From assembly GCA_030950925.1 (NCBI GenBank), contig JAUZQO010000009.1, positions 89,162-153,161 on the forward strand: DNA of 64,000 nucleotides. The letters run 5' to 3'. Made by a program: the position numbers and the translations under genes. Position 1 is the first letter of the stretch. The number at the start of each line of letters is the position of its first letter. The notes beneath the pieces are model-generated. The model saw only the letters and a list, made by a program, of their open reading frames with translations. It ran no database searches and was not told where the DNA came from. The DNA comes from Mariprofundaceae bacterium (lineage in GTDB: Bacteria; Pseudomonadota; Zetaproteobacteria; Mariprofundales; Mariprofundaceae). Positions 45,024 to 54,663 of this stretch are shown here, piece by piece.

Positions 45024-46292
45024 ATGGACATGATTGAAACAGAAGAAGAATCCGCATGGGCGATTGCCATTCATCCACGCATGGCAGATGCACGCTGGGG
45101 AGAACATGCCAGCGCCTCGCGCCTGCATGAATTTGAACAACTGGTACTTTCTTGTGATTGTTTGTTGAAAGAGTCCAAAGAAGTACCGATTCGCAAAATT
45201 ATTCCTGCGACATTGATCGGTTCAGGGCATTTGAAAACCATTGCTGACATTGTTGAAGAAGAAGAGTTGGATGTGATTTTTGTCGATCACAATTTAAGCC
45301 CTGTTCAACAAAAAAATATTGAAACGGCATGCAATGCCAAGGTGGTTGATCGTACGGGGCTGATTCTTGAAATTTTTGGCGCGCGCGCACGTACCCGTGA
45401 AGGTGTCTTACAAGTGCAATTGGCCAGTTTGAATTATCAGTTGGGGCGTTTGGTGCATTCTTGGACGCATTTGGAACGACAGCGTGGTGGTCATGGCTTT
45501 TTGGGCGGGCCAGGTGAGCGTCAAATTGAATTGGATCGCCGCATGATTCGTGATTCGATTAAAAAACTGGAAGCAGAACTGGCACTGGTGCAACGCATGC
45601 GTTCAACCCAACGTGTCGGGCGACAACGCCATGATATTCCAACCGTGGCGTTGGTGGGTTATACCAATGCTGGAAAATCCACGTTATTCAACCGATTGAC
45701 CAAGGCTGATGTCTATGCCGCAGATCAATTGTTTGCGACACTCGATCCTACCCTGCGAAAATTAGAGCTTGGCTCTCATCAAAGCTTGATGCTCTCTGAT
45801 ACTGTGGGTTTTGTGCAGGATTTACCGCATGAATTGGTCAATGCTTTCCGTGCGACCTTGGAAGAAGTGATTGAAGCTGATTTAATTTTACACGTCCGTG
45901 ATATTTCTGATTCTGAATCACCGATGCAAAAAACAGTGGTCGAAGACACATTGCGACACTTGGGCTTGGATGGTGATGATTGTCCACCCATCATTGAAGT
46001 GTTGAATAAAGTGGATCAAGCCCCAGACGTTAGGTCACGCATTTTGGATGTGATTGATGGTAGCCGAGTGGCTGTGTCTGCATTAACAGAGCAAGGTTTA
46101 CCTGAATTGATCCAATTGATTCAAACTTGGATGCAGCAAGATAGCATCGTATGTTGCATGAAAATTCATGTTTCGGATGGGAAAACCATGGCATGGTGCC
46201 ATCAACACGCAGACGTTTTATCTGAAAATTTGGTGGATGAATGGGTGCATTTTGAATTATTGTTGGCTGAGAAGTATCTTCATCAACTTTAA
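45024..46292 (+). CDS. hflX: GTPase HflX
   Basis: 422 residues. HflX splits stalled or dormant 70S ribosomes. The N-terminal HflX domain (GSGHLKTIADIVEEEELDVI, FVDHNLSPVQQKNIE, FGARARTREGVLQVQLA, GPGERQIELDRR) is followed by a Ras-like G domain: G1 GYTNAGKST, G3 DTVGFVQDLPHELVNAF, G4 NKVD, G5 SALT. All are intact. It is not next to hfq here, unlike in enterobacteria. The C-terminal extra domain is short but normal. Confidence 0.95.
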   Translation: MDMIETEEESAWAIAIHPRMADARWGEHASASRLHEFEQLVLSCDCLLKESKEVPIRKIIPATLIGSGHLKTIADIVEEEELDVIFVDHNLSPVQQKNIETACNAKVVDRTGLILEIFGARARTREGVLQVQLASLNYQLGRLVHSWTHLERQRGGHGFLGGPGERQIELDRRMIRDSIKKLEAELALVQRMRSTQRVGRQRHDIPTVALVGYTNAGKSTLFNRLTKADVYAADQLFATLDPTLRKLELGSHQSLMLSDTVGFVQDLPHELVNAFRATLEEVIEADLILHVRDISDSESPMQKTVVEDTLRHLGLDGDDCPPIIEVLNKVDQAPDVRSRILDVIDGSRVAVSALTEQGLPELIQLIQTWMQQDSIVCCMKIHVSDGKTMAWCHQHADVLSENLVDEWVHFELLLAEKYLHQL

Positions 46293-46325
46293 CGACTCAT
46301 CCCCCGCCCTTTTTCGTCTAAACTG

Positions 46326-46423
46326 TGGAGTACCCGAGACCATAAAAGTTTGTATCTACAAGTTTGGCAAGGCGAACACGTTGCAGGGTCGGGGAACTTG
46401 GAAACATTGCACTACAGGAGAAT
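46326..46423 (+). other. IS110-type left-end noncoding region
   Basis: About 100 bases before the IS110 relic. A hairpin AAGTTTGTA/TACAAGTTT (46346-46365) and a pair of GTTGCA/TTGCA segments are visible. In IS110-group elements this position encodes the bridge RNA. Whether this decayed region retains one is unknown. Confidence 0.3.
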
Positions 46424-46671
46424 ATGATGTCAAAAACATCCTTGATTCATGTTGTTATTGATGTATCGGCAAAGAAATTTGATTTTTGGCTATGAAATTC
46501 AAAGATAAGTGGCTTCAAGCCGACTGTGAGAACACAGAAAAAGGTCATACAGACATAGCCCATTTTATCCGAAAACGTTCAAAACAGGGCTTGGTCTGTG
46601 TCGAACTGACTTGCTTACTACGGATATTGAAGTGAATATTCGTCATTTGAAACGTCGCATTGACCATCTAT
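46424..46671 (+). pseudogene. IS110-family transposase relic
   Basis: From ATG 46424 (ACAGGAG upstream) the frame gives MMSKTSLIHVVIDVSAKKFD then a stop. In another frame the sequence continues KFKDKWLQADCENTEKGHTD, IAHFIRKRSKQGLVCVELT, and later DIEVNIRHLKRRIDHL. These match the start and middle of the DEDD domain of IS110 transposases (VGIDVSKxxFD, then E-N-T-xxGH). Stops and frame shifts are present, and the Ser/Tnp20 domain is missing. Confidence 0.6.
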
Positions 46672-46731
46672 AATCAAACGAATCAAGCATATAAACTTGC
46701 CATTCTACCTTGTCGAATATGGAATTCGGAT

Positions 46732-48141
46732 ATGACAACCCATGTTTTGCAAGCCCCTGCCTTATGGACACAACAACTTTCCCCAACGCTCATCAAGCTA
46801 TGTCAAAATATTGCGAAAAAAGGTGGCAAAGCTTGGCTTGTGGGAGGATGTGTTCGTGATTTATGTTTGGGCATCAAGCCCAAAGACATGGATTTGGAAA
46901 TTTATGGTTTAAGCGCCGATAACTTGCAAAAAATCACCCTCCCAATGGGGCATAGCGAGCAAGTGGGTAAACATTTTGGTGTACTCAAACTATGGGTAAA
47001 GGGTGAAGCCTTTGATTTGGCATTGCCACGTACCGAAAAAAAGACCCATGCAGGACATGCAGGTTTTGACATCACCCATGACATCCATTTATCCCCCCGA
47101 ATTGCCAGTTTACGTCGTGATTTTACCATCAATGCCATGATGTTTGACCCATTAACAAGTGAACGACTGGATTTTCACGGCGGTCAAAAAGATTTGCAAT
47201 GCGGTCGATTACGCCATGTATCCCCTGCTTTTTCTGAAGATCCTCTGCGTGTGTTGCGTGCCATGCAATTTGCAGCACGTTTTCGCCTGAAACTTACGCC
47301 TGAAACTGCGCAGTTGTGCCATGATTTATTACCCGAAGCATCAACACTGGCATGCTCACGCATTTGGGGTGAATGGCAAAAGTGGGCGCATGCCGCATAT
47401 CCATCCTTTGGATTACAAGCATTACATGATTCAGGGTGGCTTGGTTTATACCCTTCCCTCACCCCACTCTTGAATTGCCCGCAAGATTCCCGTTGGCATC
47501 CCGAAGGCAATGCTTGGAAACACACCTTGCAAGTCTGTGATCAAGCTTCCTTCATCGCCAAACGTGAAAATTTGAATGACAAAAGCACTGAATACCTTGT
47601 GTTTGCTGCGCTTTGCCATGATTTGGGGAAGCCTGAAACAACATTTACCGATGAAGCAGGGCATGTCCATTCACCCAACCATAGTCAAGCTGGCATTGAG
47701 CCCAGTCGCGCATTCCTGCAAAATATTGCCGCGCCCAAATGGGTAGAACGGTATGTCACACCCTTGGTTTACGATCATATCACACACCTATCTGGTCAAC
47801 CCAGCGCACGAGCTATTCGACGTTTGGCGCACCGACTTGAACCTGCATCCATTGAACTTTGGGAAAGGTTGGTTGAAGCCGATGCTTCAGGACGTGCGCC
47901 ATCACCACCCTCTCGTCCAGCATTGCCTTGGCTGGAAAAGGCGCGTAAGTTAGAAAGTCATCGCCAAAAAATTAAGCCCATCATCACTGGCAAGTTTTTG
48001 ATAATACGTGGCATCTCATCAGGAAAAAAAATGGGGGCGATCATTCAACAAGCTTATGAAGCGCAGTTGGATGGCAGCTTTGATGATGAAGACTCAGCAG
48101 ATCACTGGCTTCTTCAAACATCACGCAATCATGATGTGTAA
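46732..48141 (+). CDS. cca: CCA-adding tRNA nucleotidyltransferase
   Basis: 469 residues from ATG 46732. The longer frame from 46660 includes IS110 relic sequence and is rejected. Nucleotidyltransferase motif LVGGCVRDLCLGIKPKDMDLEI (about residues 32-53) with the metal DxD, then RRDFTINAMMFDP, a helical region, and an HD domain (ALCHDLGKPETT). The protein repairs or adds the 3' CCA of tRNAs, although the tRNA genes here encode CCA. Its promoter region is the IS relic, so expression may have been reset by the insertion. Confidence 0.93.
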   Translation: MTTHVLQAPALWTQQLSPTLIKLCQNIAKKGGKAWLVGGCVRDLCLGIKPKDMDLEIYGLSADNLQKITLPMGHSEQVGKHFGVLKLWVKGEAFDLALPRTEKKTHAGHAGFDITHDIHLSPRIASLRRDFTINAMMFDPLTSERLDFHGGQKDLQCGRLRHVSPAFSEDPLRVLRAMQFAARFRLKLTPETAQLCHDLLPEASTLACSRIWGEWQKWAHAAYPSFGLQALHDSGWLGLYPSLTPLLNCPQDSRWHPEGNAWKHTLQVCDQASFIAKRENLNDKSTEYLVFAALCHDLGKPETTFTDEAGHVHSPNHSQAGIEPSRAFLQNIAAPKWVERYVTPLVYDHITHLSGQPSARAIRRLAHRLEPASIELWERLVEADASGRAPSPPSRPALPWLEKARKLESHRQKIKPIITGKFLIIRGISSGKKMGAIIQQAYEAQLDGSFDDEDSADHWLLQTSRNHDV

Positions 48142-48986
48142 AGACCAGTATTAGCATCATGCTCATCCAATCCCCTGCATTTATTGATGGGGTGGATGTC
48201 AAAGTCATCCAAACAAGCAATCACGGGTGCATGATCGGAAAACCATGTCTCAGTATACACAGAAATATCGGTAAAAGTGGATGCAATCAGGGGTGTGCAA
48301 AGGTGATAATCAATGCGCCATCCCACATTGTTCGCACGCGCCTTGCCTCGATTCGACCACCAAGAATATTGCTCTTTTTCAGGGTAAAGTTGGCGGAAAG
48401 CATCGATAAAACCATGCCCAGCCAACAAATCATCCATCCAAGCACGTTCTTCGGGTAAAAAACCTGAATTTTTACGATTGCCACGCCAATTTTTAATGTC
48501 GATATTGTTATGTGCAATATTGATGTCACCACACAAGATAATGTCGCGACCTTCTGCCTTCAAACCACTGATAAAGGGTAAAAAACGTTTCAAAAAGCTC
48601 ATTTTAAAGGCTTGGCGTTGATCCGATGATGAACCTGATGGAAAATAAGCACTGATGATGGAAAGGTTGCCGAAATCTGCTTGCACAAAACGACCTTCAC
48701 AATCAATATCTGACCAATCCACACCCTCATCCACTGCAGCCAATCCAATATAAACGGCATCAGGCTTCATGCGGCTATAAAGTGCAACCCCTGAATAGCC
48801 TGCTTTTTCCGCGATATGATAAAAACAATGATAGCCCTCAGGCTTGGCTTCTTCTGGAATTTGGTGTTCTTGAGCTTTGAGTTCTTGCAGACATAAAATA
48901 TCGGCATTTTCAGCCTGAAACCAATGCCAAAACCCTTTGCGCGTTGCAGCACGAATGCCATTGAGATTGGCAGTGATAATTTTCAT
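48129..48986 (-). CDS. xthA: Exodeoxyribonuclease III
   Basis: 285 residues from ATG 48986, which overlaps the hslO stop as ATGA. Endonuclease/exonuclease/phosphatase fold: MKIITANLNGIRAA, catalytic Glu35 in LCLQELKAQE, LCGDINIAHNNIDIKN, and the final SDHAPVIA. It incises abasic sites and degrades 3' ends in base excision repair. It overlaps the convergent cca end by 13 bases. Confidence 0.95.
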   Translation of the reverse strand: MKIITANLNGIRAATRKGFWHWFQAENADILCLQELKAQEHQIPEEAKPEGYHCFYHIAEKAGYSGVALYSRMKPDAVYIGLAAVDEGVDWSDIDCEGRFVQADFGNLSIISAYFPSGSSSDQRQAFKMSFLKRFLPFISGLKAEGRDIILCGDINIAHNNIDIKNWRGNRKNSGFLPEERAWMDDLLAGHGFIDAFRQLYPEKEQYSWWSNRGKARANNVGWRIDYHLCTPLIASTFTDISVYTETWFSDHAPVIACLDDFDIHPINKCRGLDEHDANTGLYTS

Positions 48987-49816
48987 GAAATATCCAATGT
49001 ATAGTATTTGCTGCAATACTGGCAAGAGAGTGTGACTTGCTTGTTTTCATCGCAAAGTTCTTCAAGCCCTTCTTGATGCATGCTTTTTAAAATATTTTCC
49101 ATACGTTCACTGGAGCAAGCACAATGATAAGCATAATCATCATGTCCAACCACCTTGCAGTGTAAATGCTGAAAATTTTCTAGAATTTTTTCAGGTGTCT
49201 CTGTTTGTAATGCTTTGTTGGATACCTTTGCCAAAGCTTCCACCGCTTTAAACCAAGCATCATCCGAACATTCTGGCATCGCTTCGATCAAGATTGCCAA
49301 ATCACCCACCAGCACCACATCTGCGCGCACTTGCACCGATTGATTCAGGTAATGTACGATATGGTCAGCCATATATGCCGACTGATGCTCAATGGTGGAC
49401 ACATAAGGTTGCCCAAAGCCCAAATCACGTACGGTTGAAATCTGTAGCTTCTCACCCATCCAAGCAGCCATACCTTGCTGTGGGTTACGCTGCCCTTGTT
49501 CATTTTCTTGCCAATTCAAATAACCACGTACAGATCCTGCACGTGATTCACATAGAACACGTTGTATGGGGGCTTGTGTAGTTTGGCTATCCAGTTGTAA
49601 CACCTGACGCACACCGCCTTTACTCACGCTTAACAGTAGCATGGATGCCAACAAGCTCTGTCCAAAAATAGTCGCGGGTTCATCGCTTAGACCATGCGTT
49701 GTCGCTGCCACATCAAAAATATGCGAACCGCGAATGATCGCGCCGCGACATTGAGCATCCAGCAGTAAAAAACGAATCAGTGCGTCTTTGCTCATAGAAT
49801 CTGTGTTTTGAGCCAT
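48983..49816 (-). CDS. hslO: Redox-regulated chaperone Hsp33
   Basis: 277 residues. Hsp33 is inactive when reduced, with zinc held by four cysteines, and becomes a holdase on oxidation. The zinc set CAC (YHCACSSERMENIL) and CQYC (VTLSCQYCSKYYTL) at the C-terminus is complete. The N-terminal domain (RGAIIRGSHIFDVAATTHGL) is typical. It overlaps the HAD phosphatase stop by 25 bases and is coupled to xthA. Confidence 0.95.
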   Translation of the reverse strand: MAQNTDSMSKDALIRFLLLDAQCRGAIIRGSHIFDVAATTHGLSDEPATIFGQSLLASMLLLSVSKGGVRQVLQLDSQTTQAPIQRVLCESRAGSVRGYLNWQENEQGQRNPQQGMAAWMGEKLQISTVRDLGFGQPYVSTIEHQSAYMADHIVHYLNQSVQVRADVVLVGDLAILIEAMPECSDDAWFKAVEALAKVSNKALQTETPEKILENFQHLHCKVVGHDDYAYHCACSSERMENILKSMHQEGLEELCDENKQVTLSCQYCSKYYTLDIS

Positions 49817-50439
49817 GTATGAACCTCTGGGAGCGTTGCAAATGTTTTTTGTGCGCCAACTTCTTTCAATTCTTGATCAGAAAATGATGCTGTTAGCCCC
49901 ACACCATACGATTGCGCACGAACAGCGGCTTTCATATCTGCAATCCCATCACCCACCATCACTGTCTTTTGAAGATCAACGTGCATCGCATCCGCTGCCA
50001 AGCATAAAGTCTCAGGATTTGGCTTACTGGCCCGTCCTTCTAGTTTGCCCACAATGGTATGAATCAATCGTAGCCAACCGAGGTGTTTTAACTGATCTTC
50101 GGCGCGGTGTTGCCCTTTGCTGGTAACAATCGCAACTGCCACCCTTTGCTGTTGCATATCTTTCAATAATGCTTCCGCACCCAACAAGGGTTTCAAGCCT
50201 GTCAAATAATCCTCATCATGAAGTTGAATAAAACGCTGGGTAGCAGCATCTTGATGTTCGCCAAAAAGTTTTTTCATGCTGCAATCACCTTGACCTGTAT
50301 GTCTGCGAATCTCCAAGGCAGAAAGCTCTGGCAAAGCAAATTCATGCAAGGTTTGTTGCATAGCACGCACAATCGGCGTGAAGGCATCCACAATTGTACC
50401 ATCCATATCCAACAGAAGCGCTTGCAATTTAAGCGACAC
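49792..50439 (-). CDS. HAD-family phosphatase, phosphoglycolate-phosphatase-like
   Basis: 215 residues from GTG 50439, giving VSLKLQALLLDMDGTIVD, the normal position of the HAD nucleophile. A TTG at 50460 is the alternative. Motifs: DMDGTIVDA (nucleophile Asp), VAIVTSKGQ, and VMVGDGIADMKAA. A helical cap lies between motifs I and II (IRRHTGQGDCSMKKL). It could be phosphoglycolate phosphatase or a pyrophosphatase. It overlaps the preceding transaminase gene slightly. Confidence 0.85.
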   Translation of the reverse strand: MSLKLQALLLDMDGTIVDAFTPIVRAMQQTLHEFALPELSALEIRRHTGQGDCSMKKLFGEHQDAATQRFIQLHDEDYLTGLKPLLGAEALLKDMQQQRVAVAIVTSKGQHRAEDQLKHLGWLRLIHTIVGKLEGRASKPNPETLCLAADAMHVDLQKTVMVGDGIADMKAAVRAQSYGVGLTASFSDQELKEVGAQKTFATLPEVHTWLKTQIL

Positions 50440-51289
50440 GTAATCGTTCCATTTCTTCAATCATCCAGCGACGAATTTGTAAGGTCTGTACACCCGCTTT
50501 GCCATCACCCACTGCTTTTTCATTCAATATCGTGATGGGCATAACGGCATTGGTGGTACTGCTCATCATCATTTCTGAGATACCCGCTTCATCCAGAGTC
50601 CAAGGACGTTCTTCCACATGTATATGCTGTGCCTTGGCAACAGAAATCGCCATATTACGGGTAATACCACCCAAGACTTGACGATCCAAAGGATGCGTCA
50701 CCAACACACCATCAATGATGGCAAGAATATTGGTCGAACACCCTTCCAAAACATGACCTTGTTCATTCAGCCAAAAAGCTTCATCGGCACCACGCGCATG
50801 GGCTTCTTGCTTACCCATCACACTGGCAAGCAGTGCAATGGATTTGATCTCACAATGTTTCCAACGAATATCTTGCAAGGTGATGCCCTTCACACCCGTT
50901 GCCACCTTTTCATCCGAAGGCTGAGGAAGGTGACGAGAAGTGATAATCAATGTGGGGGTGAGTTGATGATGGGGTAGGTGAGAACGCGGAGCTACACCAC
51001 GGGTGATTTGCACATACACCATCGCATCAGAATAAGGGTTGCGTTCATACGTTTGTTGAATCAACACAGCCAGCTCACTCAAAGGACACGGCAAAGGAAT
51101 CTGTACAGCTTCACATGAACGTTGCAAGCGTGCCAAATGTGCATCCAAATCCAAGAAGTGACCATCCAAACATGCCACCACTTCATAAATACCATCGGCA
51201 AATTGAAAGCCACGATCTTCAATATGAATGGTCGCAGCATCCAGCGGCATAAATTGCCCATTCACATAGGCTGTCAGTGTTGGACTCAT
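50429..51289 (-). CDS. Fold-type IV PLP transaminase, D-amino-acid transaminase-like
   Basis: 286 residues from ATG 51289, which overlaps the carboxypeptidase stop as ATGA. Class IV aminotransferase: FMPLDAATIHIEDRGFQFAD (N-terminus with the catalytic-pocket GFQFADGIYE), the PLP lysine in CEIKSIALLASVMGKQEA, and EGCSTNILAI and GGITRNMAI. The IxxxDRGFxFADG pattern and position beside a D,D-carboxypeptidase favour D-alanine transaminase (cell-wall D-Glu/D-Ala supply). ADC lyase or BCAT activity cannot be excluded. Confidence 0.85.
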   Translation of the reverse strand: MSPTLTAYVNGQFMPLDAATIHIEDRGFQFADGIYEVVACLDGHFLDLDAHLARLQRSCEAVQIPLPCPLSELAVLIQQTYERNPYSDAMVYVQITRGVAPRSHLPHHQLTPTLIITSRHLPQPSDEKVATGVKGITLQDIRWKHCEIKSIALLASVMGKQEAHARGADEAFWLNEQGHVLEGCSTNILAIIDGVLVTHPLDRQVLGGITRNMAISVAKAQHIHVEERPWTLDEAGISEMMMSSTTNAVMPITILNEKAVGDGKAGVQTLQIRRWMIEEMERLRVA

Positions 51290-52467
51290 GGCTGCACCTC
51301 TTCCTTGTTTTTTTCTTGCCACCACAAACGCAATTCATCCCATTGCTGTCCAAACCAATTGGCAGCTTCAACATCACGTACTGCCAACATCGGTACTTGT
51401 GTGAGTACAGTTTGTTGTTTTTGATGCTCTAACACGGCCTCGATACTACCAATTTGCTGACCTTTCTGAATGGGTGCGCGTTGTGGTGTTTTATATTTTA
51501 AACGAAATTTTAATTCTTTTTCTAAACCCTTGGGAACTGTCACAGCAATGCTATGTGCAGGTTTTAGCCAAACATGATTGGCTGTACCACCATAGACTTC
51601 AATATCACGGCGAATCTCACGTTCCATCGGACGCATGGTAATAAAATTACGAAAGCCATGTTCCAACAACACTTTGGATTGAGTTGCACGCTGACGATCT
51701 GATTTTGTACCAAACACCGCCGAAACAAAGCGTGTGCCATCCCGCTGAGCTGAACCCACCAGACAATAACCTGCTTCTTGAGTATGCCCTGTTTTCAGCC
51801 CATCCGCTCCTTTCATTGTCCAGAGTAAACGGTTTCGATTGGGTTGATTACGACCATCATAGGTAAAGTCACGTTCTGCAAAGACTTTATACTCTTCAGG
51901 AAAATCACGCCAAAGTGCTGTGGCAAGCAATGCCATATCCAATGCGGAACTGTAATGCCCTTTGGCAGGATAACCTGTCGCGTTGACAAAATGACTATGG
52001 TTCATACCCAAGGTTTTGGCTTTGGCATTCATCCGTTCTGCAAATGCAGATTCACTGCCTGCAATATGTTCAGCCATGACAATACACGCATCATTGCCCG
52101 AATAGGTAGCAATACCATGAATCAAATCGCCCACTTTGGGATGCATACGCGGCTCTAAAAACATCGTGCTACCACCAATTTTCCATGCCTTCTTACTGAC
52201 AGTGAGGCGTTCATCTTTATTCAAACGTCCCAACTTTAAATCTTCAAAAATAAGGTACAAGGTCATCAGCTTGGTCAAACTTGCAGGTGCAAGCTCTTCT
52301 GTTGCATTGTGTTGCACAATCACCTGTTCGGATTGTGCATCAATCAATGCCCAAGATTTGGCTTCCAAGGTGGGGGAAGCTGGCCAATCACGACCATGTG
52401 ATTCTGCATGGGCAAGCGATGCCATACTTAAACTTATGATACAACCAATCAATTTTAACCAGGCCAT
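51286..52467 (-). CDS. D-alanyl-D-alanine carboxypeptidase (PBP5/6 type)
   Basis: 393 residues. A signal peptide ends near AHAES (residues 1-21). Penicillin-binding motifs: SxxK S63-K66 (ASLTKLMT), SxN S123-N125 (YSGNDA), KTG K225-G227 (LKTGHTQEAG). The C-terminal beta domain and an amphipathic tail (FGQQWDELRLWWQEKNKEE) for membrane association are present. It trims pentapeptides in the periplasm. It begins a coupled run with the D-amino-acid transaminase-like gene. Confidence 0.94.
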   Translation of the reverse strand: MAWLKLIGCIISLSMASLAHAESHGRDWPASPTLEAKSWALIDAQSEQVIVQHNATEELAPASLTKLMTLYLIFEDLKLGRLNKDERLTVSKKAWKIGGSTMFLEPRMHPKVGDLIHGIATYSGNDACIVMAEHIAGSESAFAERMNAKAKTLGMNHSHFVNATGYPAKGHYSSALDMALLATALWRDFPEEYKVFAERDFTYDGRNQPNRNRLLWTMKGADGLKTGHTQEAGYCLVGSAQRDGTRFVSAVFGTKSDRQRATQSKVLLEHGFRNFITMRPMEREIRRDIEVYGGTANHVWLKPAHSIAVTVPKGLEKELKFRLKYKTPQRAPIQKGQQIGSIEAVLEHQKQQTVLTQVPMLAVRDVEAANWFGQQWDELRLWWQEKNKEEVQP

Positions 52468-53339
52468 TGCCAGTTTTCCTCCGTTTCAGCGATCCATTCT
52501 ATAGTTTTTGGAAGTGCAGGTTTGTTAAGACGTAAAGTGTGTGCATGCAACATTAAGCGTTGATGACGTTGACCTTGATAACGTCTGTCACCCAAAATCG
52601 GGCAGCCTATGTGTGATAAATGAACACGCAATTGGTGTGTACGACCTGTATGCGGTGTGAGTTGTAGCAAAGCGACATTGCCGCGTCGCTCCAAGACTTT
52701 TGCCTCGGTATCACAAGCTCTCCCCGCCGCCTGTACATGAAAACGCCCCAAGCGATCCTTTTGTTTACCAATCGGAAATGTCATGCGTTGTTCCTCCCAT
52801 TCGGGAGCAGGTGAGACCAATGCAAGATAGGACTTTTGCACATGCGAATGCCATAAAGCCTGCAAGTGTTGCAATTTTTTGGCATCCGAACAAAGCAACA
52901 TCAACCCCGATGTATCTCGATCCAAGCGATGCACTGGTCGCAAAAACTTGGCTTGTCTTGGATGCATGTTTAGATGCTTTGCCAAAACATCTGGGATACA
53001 ACCTTTGCTACGATGTAAGGCTTCTTGGGCATATTGCCCACTGCGTTTATGAATCAAATATAAATCTCGCTGTTGCCAAATCAACTGCTCGCCTTCAAAT
53101 GCCACCAACGCTTCATCAAGCATCACCAAACGCAGTTTTTCTCCACCTTTCAGCATCAAGCCCGCTTTACGGGTGCGTTTTTTATTCACATAAACACTGC
53201 CATCATCAATCGCTGTGCGAATCCGACGTTTAGAAAGCGACACATCATGCACCAAGGCTGCCAAAGCAGAATCCAAACGCATGGGTTCACTATCTTGGAA
53301 GGTAAACTGGCGGTCAAACATCGTTGTATTGATTATCAT
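52455..53339 (-). CDS. RluA/RluC-family pseudouridine synthase
   Basis: 294 residues. An S4-like N-terminal domain (MRLDSALAALVHDVSLSKRR) precedes the catalytic domain with the RluA-type motif HRLDRDTSGLML, where the second Asp is catalytic, then TPHTGRTHQLRVHLSHIG. Substrate (23S rRNA or tRNA) cannot be assigned from sequence. It overlaps both neighbours slightly. A start at Met7 (53321) is also possible. Confidence 0.9.
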   Translation of the reverse strand: MIINTTMFDRQFTFQDSEPMRLDSALAALVHDVSLSKRRIRTAIDDGSVYVNKKRTRKAGLMLKGGEKLRLVMLDEALVAFEGEQLIWQQRDLYLIHKRSGQYAQEALHRSKGCIPDVLAKHLNMHPRQAKFLRPVHRLDRDTSGLMLLCSDAKKLQHLQALWHSHVQKSYLALVSPAPEWEEQRMTFPIGKQKDRLGRFHVQAAGRACDTEAKVLERRGNVALLQLTPHTGRTHQLRVHLSHIGCPILGDRRYQGQRHQRLMLHAHTLRLNKPALPKTIEWIAETEENWQWPG

Positions 53340-53868
53340 TTAAAATAGTTAAAACCTCATCATGTTTTGTACAACATTGTGCATGTTCTATAATACTGTT
53401 CACGGACACATATAAGTGTTCGTTCAATGTATCTAAAATGGGTGGCCACATATCACCATATAAAATCAAAGGGCGTTCTTGAATCATACGAATGGCGAGC
53501 AAATCCCATGTCATAGCTAACTCTGCAAGTGTCCCTAAACCACCAGGCAAGACAATCCAAGCATCACAATCCTCAATCAATTGCTGCATACGGGTAAAGA
53601 AATCATGGGTACGAATTTCTTCAGACAAGCTATTTTCAGGCGGTGTTGGAAAACATTCAAGGGTAATGCCACGAGCATGTCCGCCACCAGCCACCATACC
53701 TTGAGAAAAAGCAGACATCATGCCTTGGTGTCCGCCAATTTGTCCATCCCAACCTGCCTTGGCAATACTTTCAGATAGTTGAATCACATCCTGAAAAATT
53801 GGGTGAGATGCACCAATGGAACTCGCACCAAAGGCTGTTAAACGTGGTCGATTCGAAGTATGTCTCAT
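53314..53868 (-). CDS. LOG-family (lysine-decarboxylase-like) protein
   Basis: 184 residues. It has the PGGLGTLAELAMTWDLL motif typical of LOG phosphoribohydrolases, and GGHQGMMSAFSQGMVAGGG for the nucleotide phosphate. LOG proteins cleave AMP-type cytokinin precursors or related nucleotides; bacterial roles vary. The stop overlaps the pseudouridine synthase start, and the start lies directly at the rlpA stop. Confidence 0.88.
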   Translation of the reverse strand: MRHTSNRPRLTAFGASSIGASHPIFQDVIQLSESIAKAGWDGQIGGHQGMMSAFSQGMVAGGGHARGITLECFPTPPENSLSEEIRTHDFFTRMQQLIEDCDAWIVLPGGLGTLAELAMTWDLLAIRMIQERPLILYGDMWPPILDTLNEHLYVSVNSIIEHAQCCTKHDEVLTILNDNQYNDV

Positions 53869-54663
53869 TTATTGCACAACAATCATGGGATGGGCATAGC
53901 CTTCACCTTTCAGCTGTGCTTGTATTTTTTCACTCCGCCATTCATTGGCAAAGGGTCCCAAACGAACGCGATACAAATCATCATGATTGGTATGGAAAAT
54001 ATCGGCTGAAGGATAATCTTGGGCTAAACGTTGCCGCAGTTGGTTGGCACTTTCAAATGAACGAAAAGCCGCCAGTTGGATATAAATCCGACCATTGATC
54101 TTCCGCTCACGCTGGTGTTCGCGACTATGCGTATTGCTCGTGCGCCCATTGGCATCCAATGTTTGCACACGCACACGCGTTGTTCCTTGTCGTTCATAAC
54201 CCAAGGCTTTGGCTGCTGCATACGATAAATCAATAATCCTATCTTTGACAAAAGGTCCCCGATCATTCACACGCACCACCACCGACCGACCATTGGATAA
54301 ATTGGTGACACGCACACGGCTGGGCATCGGGAGTGTGGTGTGTGCAGCTGTCATGCCATACATATCATAACGCTCTCCATTGGCAGTTTTCTTGCCATTA
54401 AATTTTTTACCATACCAAGACGCCATGCCTGTGCGATCATAACGTTCATTGCTCGCCAGTGGATAATACCAAACACCTGCTACTTGATAAGGAGTACCTA
54501 TTTTCACCTTATCATGATCAGCTTGATGCACCGCTGGAACATGCCTTGAAGATTTTGCTGTTGGAATATATTCAGGCGAAGGTCGCTGATGAACGCAGCC
54601 ACTTAAAAATAGCAAGCCTCCAATCAAGCAAAAAACATTGAACCATTGAAGTGCTTTAATCAT
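53869..54663 (-). CDS. rlpA: Septal lytic transglycosylase RlpA, lipoprotein with SPOR domain
   Basis: 264 residues. Lipoprotein signal with lipobox LSGC (residues 1-22). Double-psi beta-barrel RlpA domain: GMASWYGKKFNGKKTANGER, HTTLPMPSRVRVTNL, RVNDRGPFVKDRIIDLSYAAA. A C-terminal SPOR domain (YIQLAAFRSFESANQLRQRL) binds denuded septal peptidoglycan. It overlaps mltB by 8 bases; the rlpA-mltB pair is common. Confidence 0.94.
   Translation of the reverse strand: MIKALQWFNVFCLIGGLLFLSGCVHQRPSPEYIPTAKSSRHVPAVHQADHDKVKIGTPYQVAGVWYYPLASNERYDRTGMASWYGKKFNGKKTANGERYDMYGMTAAHTTLPMPSRVRVTNLSNGRSVVVRVNDRGPFVKDRIIDLSYAAAKALGYERQGTTRVRVQTLDANGRTSNTHSREHQRERKINGRIYIQLAAFRSFESANQLRQRLAQDYPSADIFHTNHDDLYRVRLGPFANEWRSEKIQAQLKGEGYAHPMIVVQ

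Noticed and set aside
46660..46731. Longer start for cca
   Set aside because: The added residues come from the IS110 relic and have no family counterpart.
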